DNA of 22,610 bases. It comes from an uncultured Eubacteriales bacterium (GTDB taxonomy: Bacteria > Bacillota > Clostridia > Oscillospirales > Oscillospiraceae). Position numbers and translations under genes: made by a program. Below are positions 1-8,161 of the stretch, piece after piece. The notes under the pieces were generated by a model. The model saw nothing but the letters and a program-made list of their open reading frames with translations, did not search any database and was not told where the DNA came from. Positions within the stretch are counted from its first letter, which is position 1; each line of letters starts with the position of its first letter. The stretch covers positions 1-22,610 of the forward strand of contig USIH01000016.1 of assembly GCA_900554705.1 (NCBI GenBank), written 5' to 3'.

Positions 1-1
1 C

Positions 2-3000
2 CGCCTCACCTCGGTCTGGCGCAAGAACGTCGGCACCGACGCCGAGCAGCTCGTCCTGCTGGGCTATTCCGGCAACCGCCTGTCCAGCATGATCCGCAAG
101 TGCGACTTCTCCGGCGACCGGACAAAATACCGTGTTTCGCTCACCTATGCCGCAGACGGCAGCCTCACGGAGATCACCTTCCCCGACGGGGCAAAGGCGC
201 AGTATTCCTATCTGCAAAGCGGCGCGCTCAACGAAGACGGCGAGCAGATCGTCTCCGACCTTGTGGGTCTTCTCTGCGGCGTTTACGACGCCGAGAGCAA
301 GTGCGGCATAGAATATACCTACAGCAACAACCGCGACGTGCGCTGCCTGCAACCCTACGTCATCGGCGCGCAGCGCGAAAATGGCCGCAAGACCCGCGCC
401 TATAAAGAGGCGCAGTTCCGCACGACCTACCGCTGCTATGCCGACGACTTCCACGAAGAGACCTATTTCTACCAGCTCTTCGACCGCGCGGGGCGCACCG
501 TCGGCTCCTATTCCACCGACCAGACCAAGACGCGTGTCCTCGGCGTCGGCACGGCGAAGTATACGGAAAACAGCGGCGTGAGCCGCCGGAACAACCGCCT
601 GCTTGCCGGTGCCAGCGCGGGGCAGCAGGGCGTGAACCTGCTGAAGAACAGCAGCGCCGAGAACGGGACGGACGGCTGGGTCGGCGCGTCGCGCTCCACG
701 CAGAGCGCCTGCGCGGGCGGCGCGTCCTTCCGGCCGAGCGGCACGATGTATCAGACCGTCTCTCTCGCGGCGGGCAGCTATACCTTCTCGGCCTATGTGC
801 GCATCCCCTCCGCCGGAAACGTCCGCCTTGAGCTTCAGGACGCCTCCGGCGCGGCGGTCGCCTCCGGCCGTGCGGTGGACTACGTGACGACCGGAACCGG
901 CGACGGCTGGCTCCGCCTGAGCGTCGGCGCGCAGCTTGCGGCGGGCAGCTACCGCGCCGCCGTCGTCCGTGACAGCGGCACGGTCTGGGTCGACTGCCTC
1001 CAGCTCGAGGCGCAGTCCGACGGCGCTTCCACCTATAACCTGCTGGAGGACGGCTCCTTTGAGCAGCTTTCTTCCTTCCCGACGGCTGCTTCCTTCGGCT
1101 GGTTCCGCTCCGCCTCCGCCTCGCTCAGCACCTCCACCTACTTTGGTCAGCAGGCGGGCAGGCTCGCGGGCGGCGGCTATAACCGCCTGCTGCAAAATGT
1201 CACCCTCTCCGATCCGGCCGGCACGACCTACCTGCTCTCCGGCTGGGCGAAGGCGAATGCCTATCCGGACAGCGTCTCGGCCAAAACGGACGATACCGAC
1301 CCGTATTTCGGCCTCATCGCGCGCATCTACTATACCGACGCCACTTCCGAGGTCTTCTTCTTCCCCTATAACCCCGTCTTCGGAGATTGGCAGTTCTGCC
1401 AAGGCATCTTGGTCGCGCAGAAGGCGGTGTCGAAGATCCTTGTCGTCTGTGCCTACGACTATAACGGCAACGAGGCCGCCTTCGACAACATCTCCCTGCG
1501 GCGCGAGCCTGCCCAGACCTACCGCTATGACGACAACGGCAATGTCGTGGCCGCCGAGCGCAGCGGCGAGGGCAGCGCCACGGCCACCTACAGCGGCGTG
1601 AACCTCACGGCCTATACCGCCGTCAACGGTTCGCGCAGCACCTACACCTATAATAATTACCACGACGTCCTCACCGCGACGCAGGCGGGCGTGACCGCTT
1701 CCTATACCTACGACACCTCCGGCAACCGCCTCACCGCCACGCGCACGGGCGGCGGCCTGACCATGCAGGCAAGCTCCACCATGACCGACGACCGTAACCA
1801 CGTCGCCGCGGCCACGGACGCAAACGGCAACACCGTCTCCTACGTCTACGACCCGTGGAGCGGACGCCTGCTCACGAGCACGAACGGACGCGGCCAGACC
1901 CACGCCTATGTCTATCAGACGGAGAGCGGCCGCCTGCAACAGACCTACCAGAGCGGCGTCGCCTCGGTCGTCTACAGCTATGCGCAGGGGCTGCTCGGCG
2001 GCATGGATCGCAAGAGCTTCCGCAGCGGGGCGGAGCAGCACCAGACCTATGCCTTCTCCTATAACGCGTGGGGGCAGCGCACGGCGACCTACGTCGGTCA
2101 GCGCCTGCTGTCCTCGGCGGTCTACCGCGCGGGCGGCGGGCCGATGCTCACGCAGACCTACGGCAACGGCGACACCGTGCATTATGCCTACGATACCTTC
2201 GACCGGTTGGTCAGTAAGACCTTGGACGACGGCGATGTCGTGCGCTACGACTATAACGCGGAGGGCGCGGTCGCGCGCATCGCCCGCGAGCGTGACGGCG
2301 TGGAGCAGGACGGCTACGAGTTCACCTACGACTCCCTCGGCCGCCTCATCCGCAGCGAGCAGTACGGCACGGCCGCCCAGCGCACCGAGCACCGCTACGA
2401 TGCCTACGGCCGCCTGTCGAGCCAGAGCTGGGTGTTCGGCGACCGGAGCTATTCCGAGACCTACGGCTATAACGACGGCGCGTCCGGCGACGGCACGCTG
2501 AGCACCCTCACCGCCGCCACGGGCGACACCCTGCAATACGGCTACGATGCCCTGCGCCGCCTGCAAAGCGTCGCGGTCGGCTCGCGCTTCACCACGGCCT
2601 ATGCCTATGAGGCGCTTGCAAACGGCAATACCGCCTCCCGCATACAGTACCGCAATGTCCGTCTCAGCGGCAGCGGCACGCTGCTGGAGGGCGCGAAGTA
2701 TACCTACGACGCCTGCGGCAACATCACGCGCATCAGCCAGAGCACCAGCCCCTTCTACCCCCTTGCCGACTATGTCTACGACGCGCAGAACCAGCTCACG
2801 CGCGAGACGTACTACGACGGCGCGGGCACGGGCAGCAGCCACGTCACCGACGACTATGTCTATACCTACGACACCGCGGGCAACCTCCTGACCGTCTCGA
2901 AGAACGGAGGCGTGATCAAACGCTACAATTATGCCAACAGCGAGTGGAAGGATTTGTTGACGTCTATCACCGTCGGGAACACAACCTATGCACTTTCCTA

Positions 3001-4210
3001 CGATCGGCGGGGTGATTTGACAGGTTACGCAAACGGACGTGGACTGTACAGTGGCATACAGTGGGAAAACGGGTATCAGCTTGCGAGTATTGATGTTGAT
3101 TCTGATGATGCGTATAGCCTTGATTTCTTGTATGATGTAAACGGCGTGCGCACAAAAAAGACAGTTAACAATGAGATTCACGAATACATAACGCAAAACG
3201 GTAAGGTTGTGCGGGAAATTATCCGTACAAACGGAAAGACGCAGACAGAAGTTCTTGATTTCTTCTATGATGAATCCGGTCGTCCGTTTGCACTCAACTA
3301 TTCGTCTAACAGCGGCACCAGCTTTGCAACATACTATTATATATTGAATCTGCAAGGCGATGTAGTCAAACTCATTAGTGCCGCTAACACAGTCGTGGCA
3401 AGCTATACCTATGACGCATGGGGTAATATCCTGTCAAGCAGCGGCACGATGGCAAACATCAATCCTTTGCGTTATCGTGGTTACTACTATGACGGTGAAA
3501 CGGGCTTCTACTACCTCCAGTCTCGTTACTATGATCCAGCCAATAGACGCTTTATCAGCGCAGACAGCCTTGCATCTACGGGACAAGGCTTTGTTGGAAC
3601 CAATATGTTTGCGTATTGTGGCAACAATCCAACAAGCCGGATTGATCCCACTGGACAGTCTTTTGCCGACATCTGGGAATTTATTGAAGACGCAATATCC
3701 GAAATTGGAAGCGCCTTCAAGGAACTGACTCCAGTTTTCACAAGTTGCGGTGGATTTGCTGCCGCAGATGGACCGCTCCCGATAGGAGATATAGTTGGAG
3801 CTAGCATTGCGGTTGGTGCGGCATTTGGCATAGTTGGGTACGGGGTCTATCGAGCGGCAAAGCCGAAATCAAGAGCCACGGAGTCGTCCGCAGACGATGA
3901 GGCAATTGCGGCAATAGCGGCCTCTGCAATCAGGCCTTTGTCAAGCCTTGTCTTTTTTCCGGAAGATCCGAATGACTTTAGACCAAGGGGGCTGTACTTG
4001 AAGAAATATGACGGAAGAAAAAATGGGAAAATTTATTTATGGGTTGATCCAGTTACTGATATACCGATATTTGAATGGAATGAGGATTTAGCACACGGGC
4101 CTCACTACCATGTGATGCTTCCTGAATGGAAAGGAAAGCATCATGGTTTGCATTATTGGGCGGGAGAGCCAGTCCCAGAACCGTGGAGTTCAATTTACTT
4201 TGGAGGATGA
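2..4210 (+). CDS. Rhs/YD-repeat polymorphic toxin, 5' end outside window
   Basis: The reading frame is open from the window edge, so the true start lies upstream; about 1402 residues are visible. Rhs proteins form a shell around a C-terminal toxin that is delivered to rival cells. Visible order: YD-type repeats, two jelly-roll/carbohydrate-binding-like segments (about residues 212-340 and 346-505, each opening with an NLL..S.E/F motif and rich in aromatic beta strands), many YD repeats (YDxxGN/YDALRR type, about 510-1130), the core-end block RYYDPANRRFISAD (about 1175), a DPTGQ boundary (about 1215), then a unique tip. The tip has a hydrophobic Gly/Ala segment (about 1262-1285) and a terminal domain of about 90 residues rich in His (HGPHYHVM, KHHGLHYW). 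The tip is probably the toxin. A His-dependent nuclease is possible, but I do not recognise the family. Base composition falls sharply near 2920. The stop overlaps the ribosome site of the next gene. Confidence 0.93.
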   Translation, partial: RLTSVWRKNVGTDAEQLVLLGYSGNRLSSMIRKCDFSGDRTKYRVSLTYAADGSLTEITFPDGAKAQYSYLQSGALNEDGEQIVSDLVGLLCGVYDAESKCGIEYTYSNNRDVRCLQPYVIGAQRENGRKTRAYKEAQFRTTYRCYADDFHEETYFYQLFDRAGRTVGSYSTDQTKTRVLGVGTAKYTENSGVSRRNNRLLAGASAGQQGVNLLKNSSAENGTDGWVGASRSTQSACAGGASFRPSGTMYQTVSLAAGSYTFSAYVRIPSAGNVRLELQDASGAAVASGRAVDYVTTGTGDGWLRLSVGAQLAAGSYRAAVVRDSGTVWVDCLQLEAQSDGASTYNLLEDGSFEQLSSFPTAASFGWFRSASASLSTSTYFGQQAGRLAGGGYNRLLQNVTLSDPAGTTYLLSGWAKANAYPDSVSAKTDDTDPYFGLIARIYYTDATSEVFFFPYNPVFGDWQFCQGILVAQKAVSKILVVCAYDYNGNEAAFDNISLRREPAQTYRYDDNGNVVAAERSGEGSATATYSGVNLTAYTAVNGSRSTYTYNNYHDVLTATQAGVTASYTYDTSGNRLTATRTGGGLTMQASSTMTDDRNHVAAATDANGNTVSYVYDPWSGRLLTSTNGRGQTHAYVYQTESGRLQQTYQSGVASVVYSYAQGLLGGMDRKSFRSGAEQHQTYAFSYNAWGQRTATYVGQRLLSSAVYRAGGGPMLTQTYGNGDTVHYAYDTFDRLVSKTLDDGDVVRYDYNAEGAVARIARERDGVEQDGYEFTYDSLGRLIRSEQYGTAAQRTEHRYDAYGRLSSQSWVFGDRSYSETYGYNDGASGDGTLSTLTAATGDTLQYGYDALRRLQSVAVGSRFTTAYAYEALANGNTASRIQYRNVRLSGSGTLLEGAKYTYDACGNITRISQSTSPFYPLADYVYDAQNQLTRETYYDGAGTGSSHVTDDYVYTYDTAGNLLTVSKNGGVIKRYNYANSEWKDLLTSITVGNTTYALSYDRRGDLTGYANGRGLYSGIQWENGYQLASIDVDSDDAYSLDFLYDVNGVRTKKTVNNEIHEYITQNGKVVREIIRTNGKTQTEVLDFFYDESGRPFALNYSSNSGTSFATYYYILNLQGDVVKLISAANTVVASYTYDAWGNILSSSGTMANINPLRYRGYYYDGETGFYYLQSRYYDPANRRFISADSLASTGQGFVGTNMFAYCGNNPTSRIDPTGQSFADIWEFIEDAISEIGSAFKELTPVFTSCGGFAAADGPLPIGDIVGASIAVGAAFGIVGYGVYRAAKPKSRATESSADDEAIAAIAASAIRPLSSLVFFPEDPNDFRPRGLYLKKYDGRKNGKIYLWVDPVTDIPIFEWNEDLAHGPHYHVMLPEWKGKHHGLHYWAGEPVPEPWSSIYFGG

Positions 4211-4212
4211 TT

Positions 4213-4641
4213 ATGATTATTGATGCATCAAATAAGGAAATTATTAACACTAAAGAAGTCTGCTACCATGACGACACACTGAAAAAGCTCACTTTTGATC
4301 GCATGAAAAAGGAACTGCGACTTAAGATTCGGAAATGTGAGACAGGAAAGCACACGGAAATTGTTTTCCAAAATGTCATTCAATTCACAATGTCGGCTTG
4401 CGAATATTAGGGAAGAAGGGAGTATATTCTTGGCTTTTGCCTCCTAAGGCCAGAACAAGAAGAGATGATCCCTAAAATCTTCAAGAAAAGGGTAGAATAC
4501 GATGATTGCCCAACAAGATCATATGAGTTCTGCACATTAAAATCAAGAGAAGTTTATTTTGAAACAGCAATGACTTTCTCTTCGGGGGATGAGCTACTTG
4601 TCGCCTGTGAGCGCATTGTATTAGAACGAAGCGAATTATAA
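4213..4641 (+). pseudogene. Candidate cognate immunity gene, interrupted by an amber codon
   Basis: This gene starts 2 nt after the rhs stop, with GGAGG six bases upstream of ATG 4213, the usual place for the immunity gene of an Rhs toxin. The product begins MIIDASNKEIINTKEV and is clearly related to three intact genes at 13766, 14207 and 14685. At 4408-4410 the Trp codon after CEY (TGG in the 14685 homologue) is TAG. Reading continues in the same frame through GFCLLRPEQEE to SGDELLVACERI and a normal TAA, giving 142 codons in all. One base change therefore explains the break. The product as read would be 65 residues, less than half length. The family has an HDD..L...FDR motif followed by an alternating L.L.I strand pattern. 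It vaguely resembles Imm50-type immunity proteins, but that assignment is a guess. Stop-codon read-through cannot be excluded. Confidence 0.8.
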
Positions 4642-4678
4642 ATTGGGAGCCGACGACTTTTGTTAGACGCAGGCGCAG

Positions 4679-5827
4679 GTGACGACCACGCACACCGTGC
4701 AGCATGACTACGTGACGCAGAGCGGCAGACTTGTGCGCGAGAAGGTGACGGAGGACGGAACCCTGACGGCCGTTATGGACTTTGTCTATGACGAAAGCGG
4801 ACGTCCTGTTGCAACAGCGGCTCTGTCATCGCATGACAAGTCATGCTCGCCAATCGCCTTGTTGCTGCCACTCGCTCGCCTCCCTTGGCTCCGCCACCGG
4901 CGGCGGTCGCCTCGCTCCCCGCTTGCCGTGCTCTATTCTACGAACGGTACGGCCTTCGCGACGTATTACTATATCCTGAACCTACAGGGTGACGTGGTGA
5001 AGCTGATCGGGACGGATGGAAGCATTGCCGCAAGCTATACCTACGACGCGTGGGGTAATATCCTGTCAAGCAGCGGTACAATGGCAGAAAAGAACCCGCT
5101 TCGCTATCGCGGCTATTACTACGACAGCGAAACCGGCTATTACTACCTCCAGTCCCGCTATTATGATCCGGCCAATAGACGCTTTATCAATGCAGATGTC
5201 TATAATTCTACCGGCCAAGGCTTTGTTGGAACCAATATGTTTGCGTATTGCCAAAACAATCCTATATGCTACACAGACCCTTCCGGAGAGTTTAGCATAC
5301 TAGGTTGGCTGCATGACATATGGAAAGAAGGCGAATGTGCCATATGGAAAGGATTTGCAAAGATTTTAAAGAAAAATGGCTACAAGTTGACGGGAAAGCT
5401 GTTAGAACTCGCCGCGAGCGGAGGAGGAAAGTATCATGCCGGAGCAAATAGTCAAATATCACAAGATATTATCAAGCAAAAAGACTTTGTAAACGATGTA
5501 AAAAGAAAATACGAAGAAAGCAATACAACGTGTGGAGAATTTGGGGGATTTTGGTATGAATTTCCATTAAGTGGTGATTTGGGTGCAGCCCTTCATAATG
5601 TGTCATACTCATTCAGAGCAATGAGGGATAGAAGGACAAATACAAAATACCTGCATGTCACAATAACAGATACATTTGACTTTACTGAGTTTAAGAATCC
5701 ATTAACCCAGAAAAGTCTTAAATCGAGTATATTATGGCTTGCAAATGACGTCGCATATATCGATTCAGCATGGAATCTTATAGATCCCGTCGAGGTTGAG
5801 ATTGAAGTAATAATCGTGTTGGACTGA
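4679..5827 (+). pseudogene. Orphan Rhs C-terminal tip with alternative toxin domain
   Basis: This is a headless rhs fragment. The frame opens only at 4667 after a stop. The first possible start is GTG 4679, with no convincing ribosome site, so it is probably a silent donor cassette rather than an expressed gene. Residues 1-200 match the end of the main Rhs (DFVYDESGRP, YYYILNLQGDVVKLI, SYTYDAWGNILSSSGTM, RYYDPANRRFINAD). After the DPSGEF boundary (about residue 200) comes a tip of about 180 residues unrelated to the first one. It contains GGFWYEFPLSGDLGAALHNVSYSF and a DTFDF motif. The DTFDF block recalls the DxYDF motif of colicin M-like lipid II hydrolases, but the following His/Arg residues are not seen, so no activity is assigned. 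Residues 44-81 are an insertion absent from the main Rhs. The downstream gene is probably its immunity partner. Confidence 0.75.
4808..4921 (+). repeat. 114-nt in-frame insertion in the orphan rhs tip
   Basis: Aligning the two Rhs copies, GRP is followed directly by FALNYS in one and by 38 extra residues before LAVLYS in the other. The extra DNA is exactly divisible by three, has no stop, and encodes a Leu/Arg/Pro-rich stretch unlike YD repeats. It contains a 7-bp inverted repeat GCATGAC-AA-GTCATGC at 4831-4846 and a GC-rich segment. It looks like a small mobile or REP-like element that kept the frame. I see no second copy in the window. Confidence 0.6.
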
Positions 5828-5837
5828 AAGGAGCAAT

Positions 5838-6281
5838 ATGAAAACCATAACAAAATATGCGATATTTCTGATGGTGATTATTTGCCTGCTATACTTCCGT
5901 TATGAGGGCAGCAAAGTGAAATATGCCCCCGGCAAAGATACGAAAGAATCATATGGAGACGGGACATTTCAATTATTGGGTAATACAAAATCAAATCAAA
6001 CGGTGTTATCAAACGAGGAGTATAGATGTATACTTCTGGACAATGTGCAGGCAATTAAAGAGAAAAAAGGAAAACTCTATGTGATTGGAGAATATAGGCA
6101 ATGTGCGCTCTACCTTGTTGTCAAGTTGAAGGACAATACTATGCAGCTTTGCACTGTACCGGAAAGCGAAAAGCATTTCTATCACTTGGATGAAATGCTG
6201 GAAAGTGGAGACGCCGTTTTCTACGCTTCATTTGATGAGTTCTCTGAAAAAGATCGAGAAGTATTTGCAAAAATGCAATAA
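5838..6281 (+). CDS. Small membrane-anchored protein, putative immunity for orphan Rhs tip
   Basis: The product is 147 residues. The start is ATG 5838 with AAAGGAG just upstream, and the gene begins 10 nt after the orphan rhs stop. Residues 6-20 (YAIFLMVIICLLYFRY) form a single N-terminal membrane anchor or uncleaved signal. The rest is a soluble alpha/beta-looking domain, presumably outside the membrane. I recognise no family. Position right behind a toxin tip is the only reason to propose an immunity role. If the partner toxin acts at the cell envelope, a membrane-tethered inhibitor would fit, but this is inference. The gene appears intact. Confidence 0.7.
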   Translation: MKTITKYAIFLMVIICLLYFRYEGSKVKYAPGKDTKESYGDGTFQLLGNTKSNQTVLSNEEYRCILLDNVQAIKEKKGKLYVIGEYRQCALYLVVKLKDNTMQLCTVPESEKHFYHLDEMLESGDAVFYASFDEFSEKDREVFAKMQ

Positions 6282-6326
6282 GTGTCGTGCTGCTGCAAAA
6301 TATGCCCGATTGCAGAAACGCCTGAC

Positions 6327-6354
6327 ACCTCCGATGCAAAACATTATGTAAACC
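6327..6354 (+). other. dif-like (Xer) site 1
   Basis: Left arm ACCTCCGATGC, six-base centre AAAACA, right arm TTATGTAAACC, 28 bp in total. From memory, the B. subtilis dif site has left arm ACTTCCTAGAA and right arm TTATGTAAACT. The right arm therefore matches at 10 of 11 positions and the left at 6 of 11, with identical spacing. The site lies in the gap between the orphan-toxin immunity gene and the next gene group. Confidence 0.55.
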
Positions 6355-6378
6355 GTCCGGCGCACCCGCGCCGGACGG
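6353..6378 (+). repeat. GC-rich perfect hairpin next to dif-like site 1
   Basis: The arms CCGTCCGGCGC (6353-6363) and GCGCCGGACGG (6368-6378) pair perfectly over 11 bp with an ACCC loop, and the hairpin overlaps the last two bases of the dif-like site. No clear T-run follows on the plus strand, so a terminator call is weak. The identical element follows site 2, and site 3 has lost its right arm. Confidence 0.7.
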
Positions 6379-6537
6379 CACAGCGGGAGTTTTCCGATGT
6401 CCCGTGATGCGGAAGAGACATAACGCGGGACAAGCTGGAATTGCAGTATGCGGAATGTTTGCACATTTTAGAACGCGAGACTTAGCGTGCCCATTGACGC
6501 ATTACTCTAAAAATGAACGATACAAGGAGGAGAACCA

Positions 6538-7395
6538 ATGCCCATTCCGACAGAAACACTCCCGTTCTTTGAACAATACTTTGGAGAACAAATTCGCGCG
6601 CATGGCTTTGTGCGCTATGACTCGGAAGTTCCGCTACAATGGTACCGACTGGTCAACGACGAGGTGTTGCTCATTTTGTGTATTTTTCCTGCTTCGCATA
6701 TGCCTATCTATGATTTTCAACTGCGTTACGGTGCTGCTCCATTATTCCAAACGCGGGATTGCATACCGCTCAAGCGTTCCTACTCTTATGACCTACGGAT
6801 GAAGGACGGTACGGTCGTTGGACGAGTTTGGCCGCCCGTACCAATGGACCAGCTTGATAACTACCAATTCTTTGAAAATCCATTCAGTACGGAGCGTGAA
6901 TATGGTGGAATTATTCCATACGAATACACACTGGAAAAGTACAAGTATCAAATGGATACCATTTTTCACCATTTCGAAAGGATTACAGACATCAAAAGCG
7001 CTTATGAATGGTACTGTCTTTGCCGAAGCGCCGGACTACAGGATGCTTTGAAGAGCTGTTCGCCTGATGAAAGAGAGACAGTGGAGCGCAAATACAGATT
7101 TCGAGACTATGATGAACTCGCCTACCTTGGCCTGTACGATGATTTTCACTATTTGGTGGAGCATTCTTACTTGAAAAGTGCGTGTGAGCGCTTTTTTGAA
7201 CCGCACGGCAGCTGGCGCTTTGTACTTTCGGCGCGAAATCCGAATGCGCGCATTGTCAAGTTTACCTATGAAAAATTCCTTCGGGTCATGGAGGCGGCGA
7301 AGTCAAGGGAAGCCTTTGAAGCATATCGGGAGACTTTACCGGCGGAACTTGCACAGGAAGCCGCACGCCTGAAGAAGCGACTGAAATTGCCGTAA
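6538..7395 (+). CDS. Hypothetical cytosolic protein, 285 aa
   Basis: The start is ATG 6538 with AAGGAGGA eight bases upstream. The product is 285 residues with no signal peptide or membrane segment. It is rich in aromatic and charged residues, with an N-terminal portion that looks beta-rich (residues 1-110) and a helical C-terminal half ending in a Lys/Arg-rich helix (LAQEAARLKKRLKLP). I do not recognise the family. It is the first gene of the module that begins after dif-like site 1, followed by a YcxB-like membrane protein and a lipoprotein. No cognate toxin is in the window. The gene appears intact, and its function is unknown. Confidence 0.75.
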   Translation: MPIPTETLPFFEQYFGEQIRAHGFVRYDSEVPLQWYRLVNDEVLLILCIFPASHMPIYDFQLRYGAAPLFQTRDCIPLKRSYSYDLRMKDGTVVGRVWPPVPMDQLDNYQFFENPFSTEREYGGIIPYEYTLEKYKYQMDTIFHHFERITDIKSAYEWYCLCRSAGLQDALKSCSPDERETVERKYRFRDYDELAYLGLYDDFHYLVEHSYLKSACERFFEPHGSWRFVLSARNPNARIVKFTYEKFLRVMEAAKSREAFEAYRETLPAELAQEAARLKKRLKLP

Positions 7396-7414
7396 ACGAA
7401 GGTAGAACTATAAT
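7387..7414 (+). promoter_or_regulatory. Candidate sigma-A promoter upstream of the YcxB-like gene
   Basis: TTGCCG at 7387-7392 and a perfect TATAAT at 7409-7414 are separated by 16 bp. They straddle the stop of the preceding gene and precede the ATG at 7442. The -35 box is imperfect. Confidence 0.4.
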
Positions 7415-7441
7415 AAGGCGTTTAACAATGGGGGGATAAGA

Positions 7442-8008
7442 ATGCATCAGTTTCATACAAAATCATCGTTTGGCAATGCGTGCAAGCAATTTGCGCTTTG
7501 TGCCATACTTGATCCGAGCACTTTTGTTGCGCAGCCCCTTTTGACGTTAGCGTACGTCGTGGCGTTTATTCTGTTCAGTATGCATGGGTTACTCTTAGAT
7601 GGTCCGGTTCTTATGCTTTGCACGGTATCGGTACTTCTTCTGATGGTTTATGCATCTCTGCCGGCTCTTAGGGTCGTGTGTTGCGCGTTGATTCGGCGGC
7701 ATCGCACTGTGACAATCGACGGGGATATGCTTTTTTTGGATGTGCTGGAGAGCGGAAACCACTATGAAGAAAAACTGGAGGACATCACGATCGCTGTGGT
7801 AAGACCTTGGGGAATGCGAATTTATTATCAGGACATGGCTGTTGTGATCTGGCCGGAGGAAGGGGCGGATTATGCGGCAGTAGCCGAACGCGTGCGCACG
7901 GTGTCAAAGGAGAAAACGCAAAAATTCCAGAGGTCGCAGTTGCCGTCACTGGTGGTTCGATTGATTTGTACATTTTGCCTTCTCTATACCGTTTTTACGA
8001 CGCTATAA
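7442..8008 (+). CDS. YcxB-like membrane protein, copy 1
   Basis: The product is 188 residues; GGGGGA precedes ATG 7442. A short N-terminal cytosolic stretch is followed by two membrane segments (about residues 30-50 and 55-78). A conserved soluble block follows: HRTVTIDGDMLFLDVLESGNHY, then a DIT.A.V...GM.IYY strand pattern, and a last hydrophobic helix at the C-terminus. Two relatives lie at 10504 and 20750 and share the HRTV..EG..., DV.ESG and GM.LYF landmarks. The arrangement resembles YcxB-like proteins (PF14317 type), whose role is not well defined. This copy is the most divergent of the three. It precedes a lipoprotein, as does the 10504 copy. Confidence 0.72.
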   Translation: MHQFHTKSSFGNACKQFALCAILDPSTFVAQPLLTLAYVVAFILFSMHGLLLDGPVLMLCTVSVLLLMVYASLPALRVVCCALIRRHRTVTIDGDMLFLDVLESGNHYEEKLEDITIAVVRPWGMRIYYQDMAVVIWPEEGADYAAVAERVRTVSKEKTQKFQRSQLPSLVVRLICTFCLLYTVFTTL

Positions 8009-8027
8009 GCGGGCGTTTCGCGTCGCG

Positions 8028-8065
8028 TTTTGGCAAATTCTCAGGGAAAGGCGTATTTGCCAAAA
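8028..8065 (+). repeat. Inverted repeat with 11-bp arms between YcxB-like gene and lipoprotein gene
   Basis: TTTTGGCAAAT (8028-8038) and ATTTGCCAAAA (8055-8065) are perfect complements around a 16-nt loop. There is no T-run after the right arm. It could be an operator for a dimeric repressor or an RNA hairpin; the sequence alone does not decide. Confidence 0.5.
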
Positions 8066-8161
8066 AAGCAATAAAACCGCGCTGGTTGACACGCCGCGAT
8101 ATTCAAAAAAGAAATGTACCTGAAACAGACGCCGCCACACGCCACGGAGGAGAATGTGACA

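Noticed and set aside
936..2891. Several open frames in the +3 frame inside the rhs gene
   Set aside because: Their products are Arg/Ser/Ala/Pro-rich shadows of the GC-rich YD-repeat reading frame.
5260..5827. Orphan Rhs tip as a colicin M-like lipid II hydrolase
   Set aside because: Only a DTFDF motif resembles it; the downstream His and Arg expected for that family are not found.
6353..6378. Rho-independent terminator at the GC-rich hairpin
   Set aside because: No T-run follows the right arm on the plus strand; the nearest T-run is 15 bases later and short. Kept only as a repeat.
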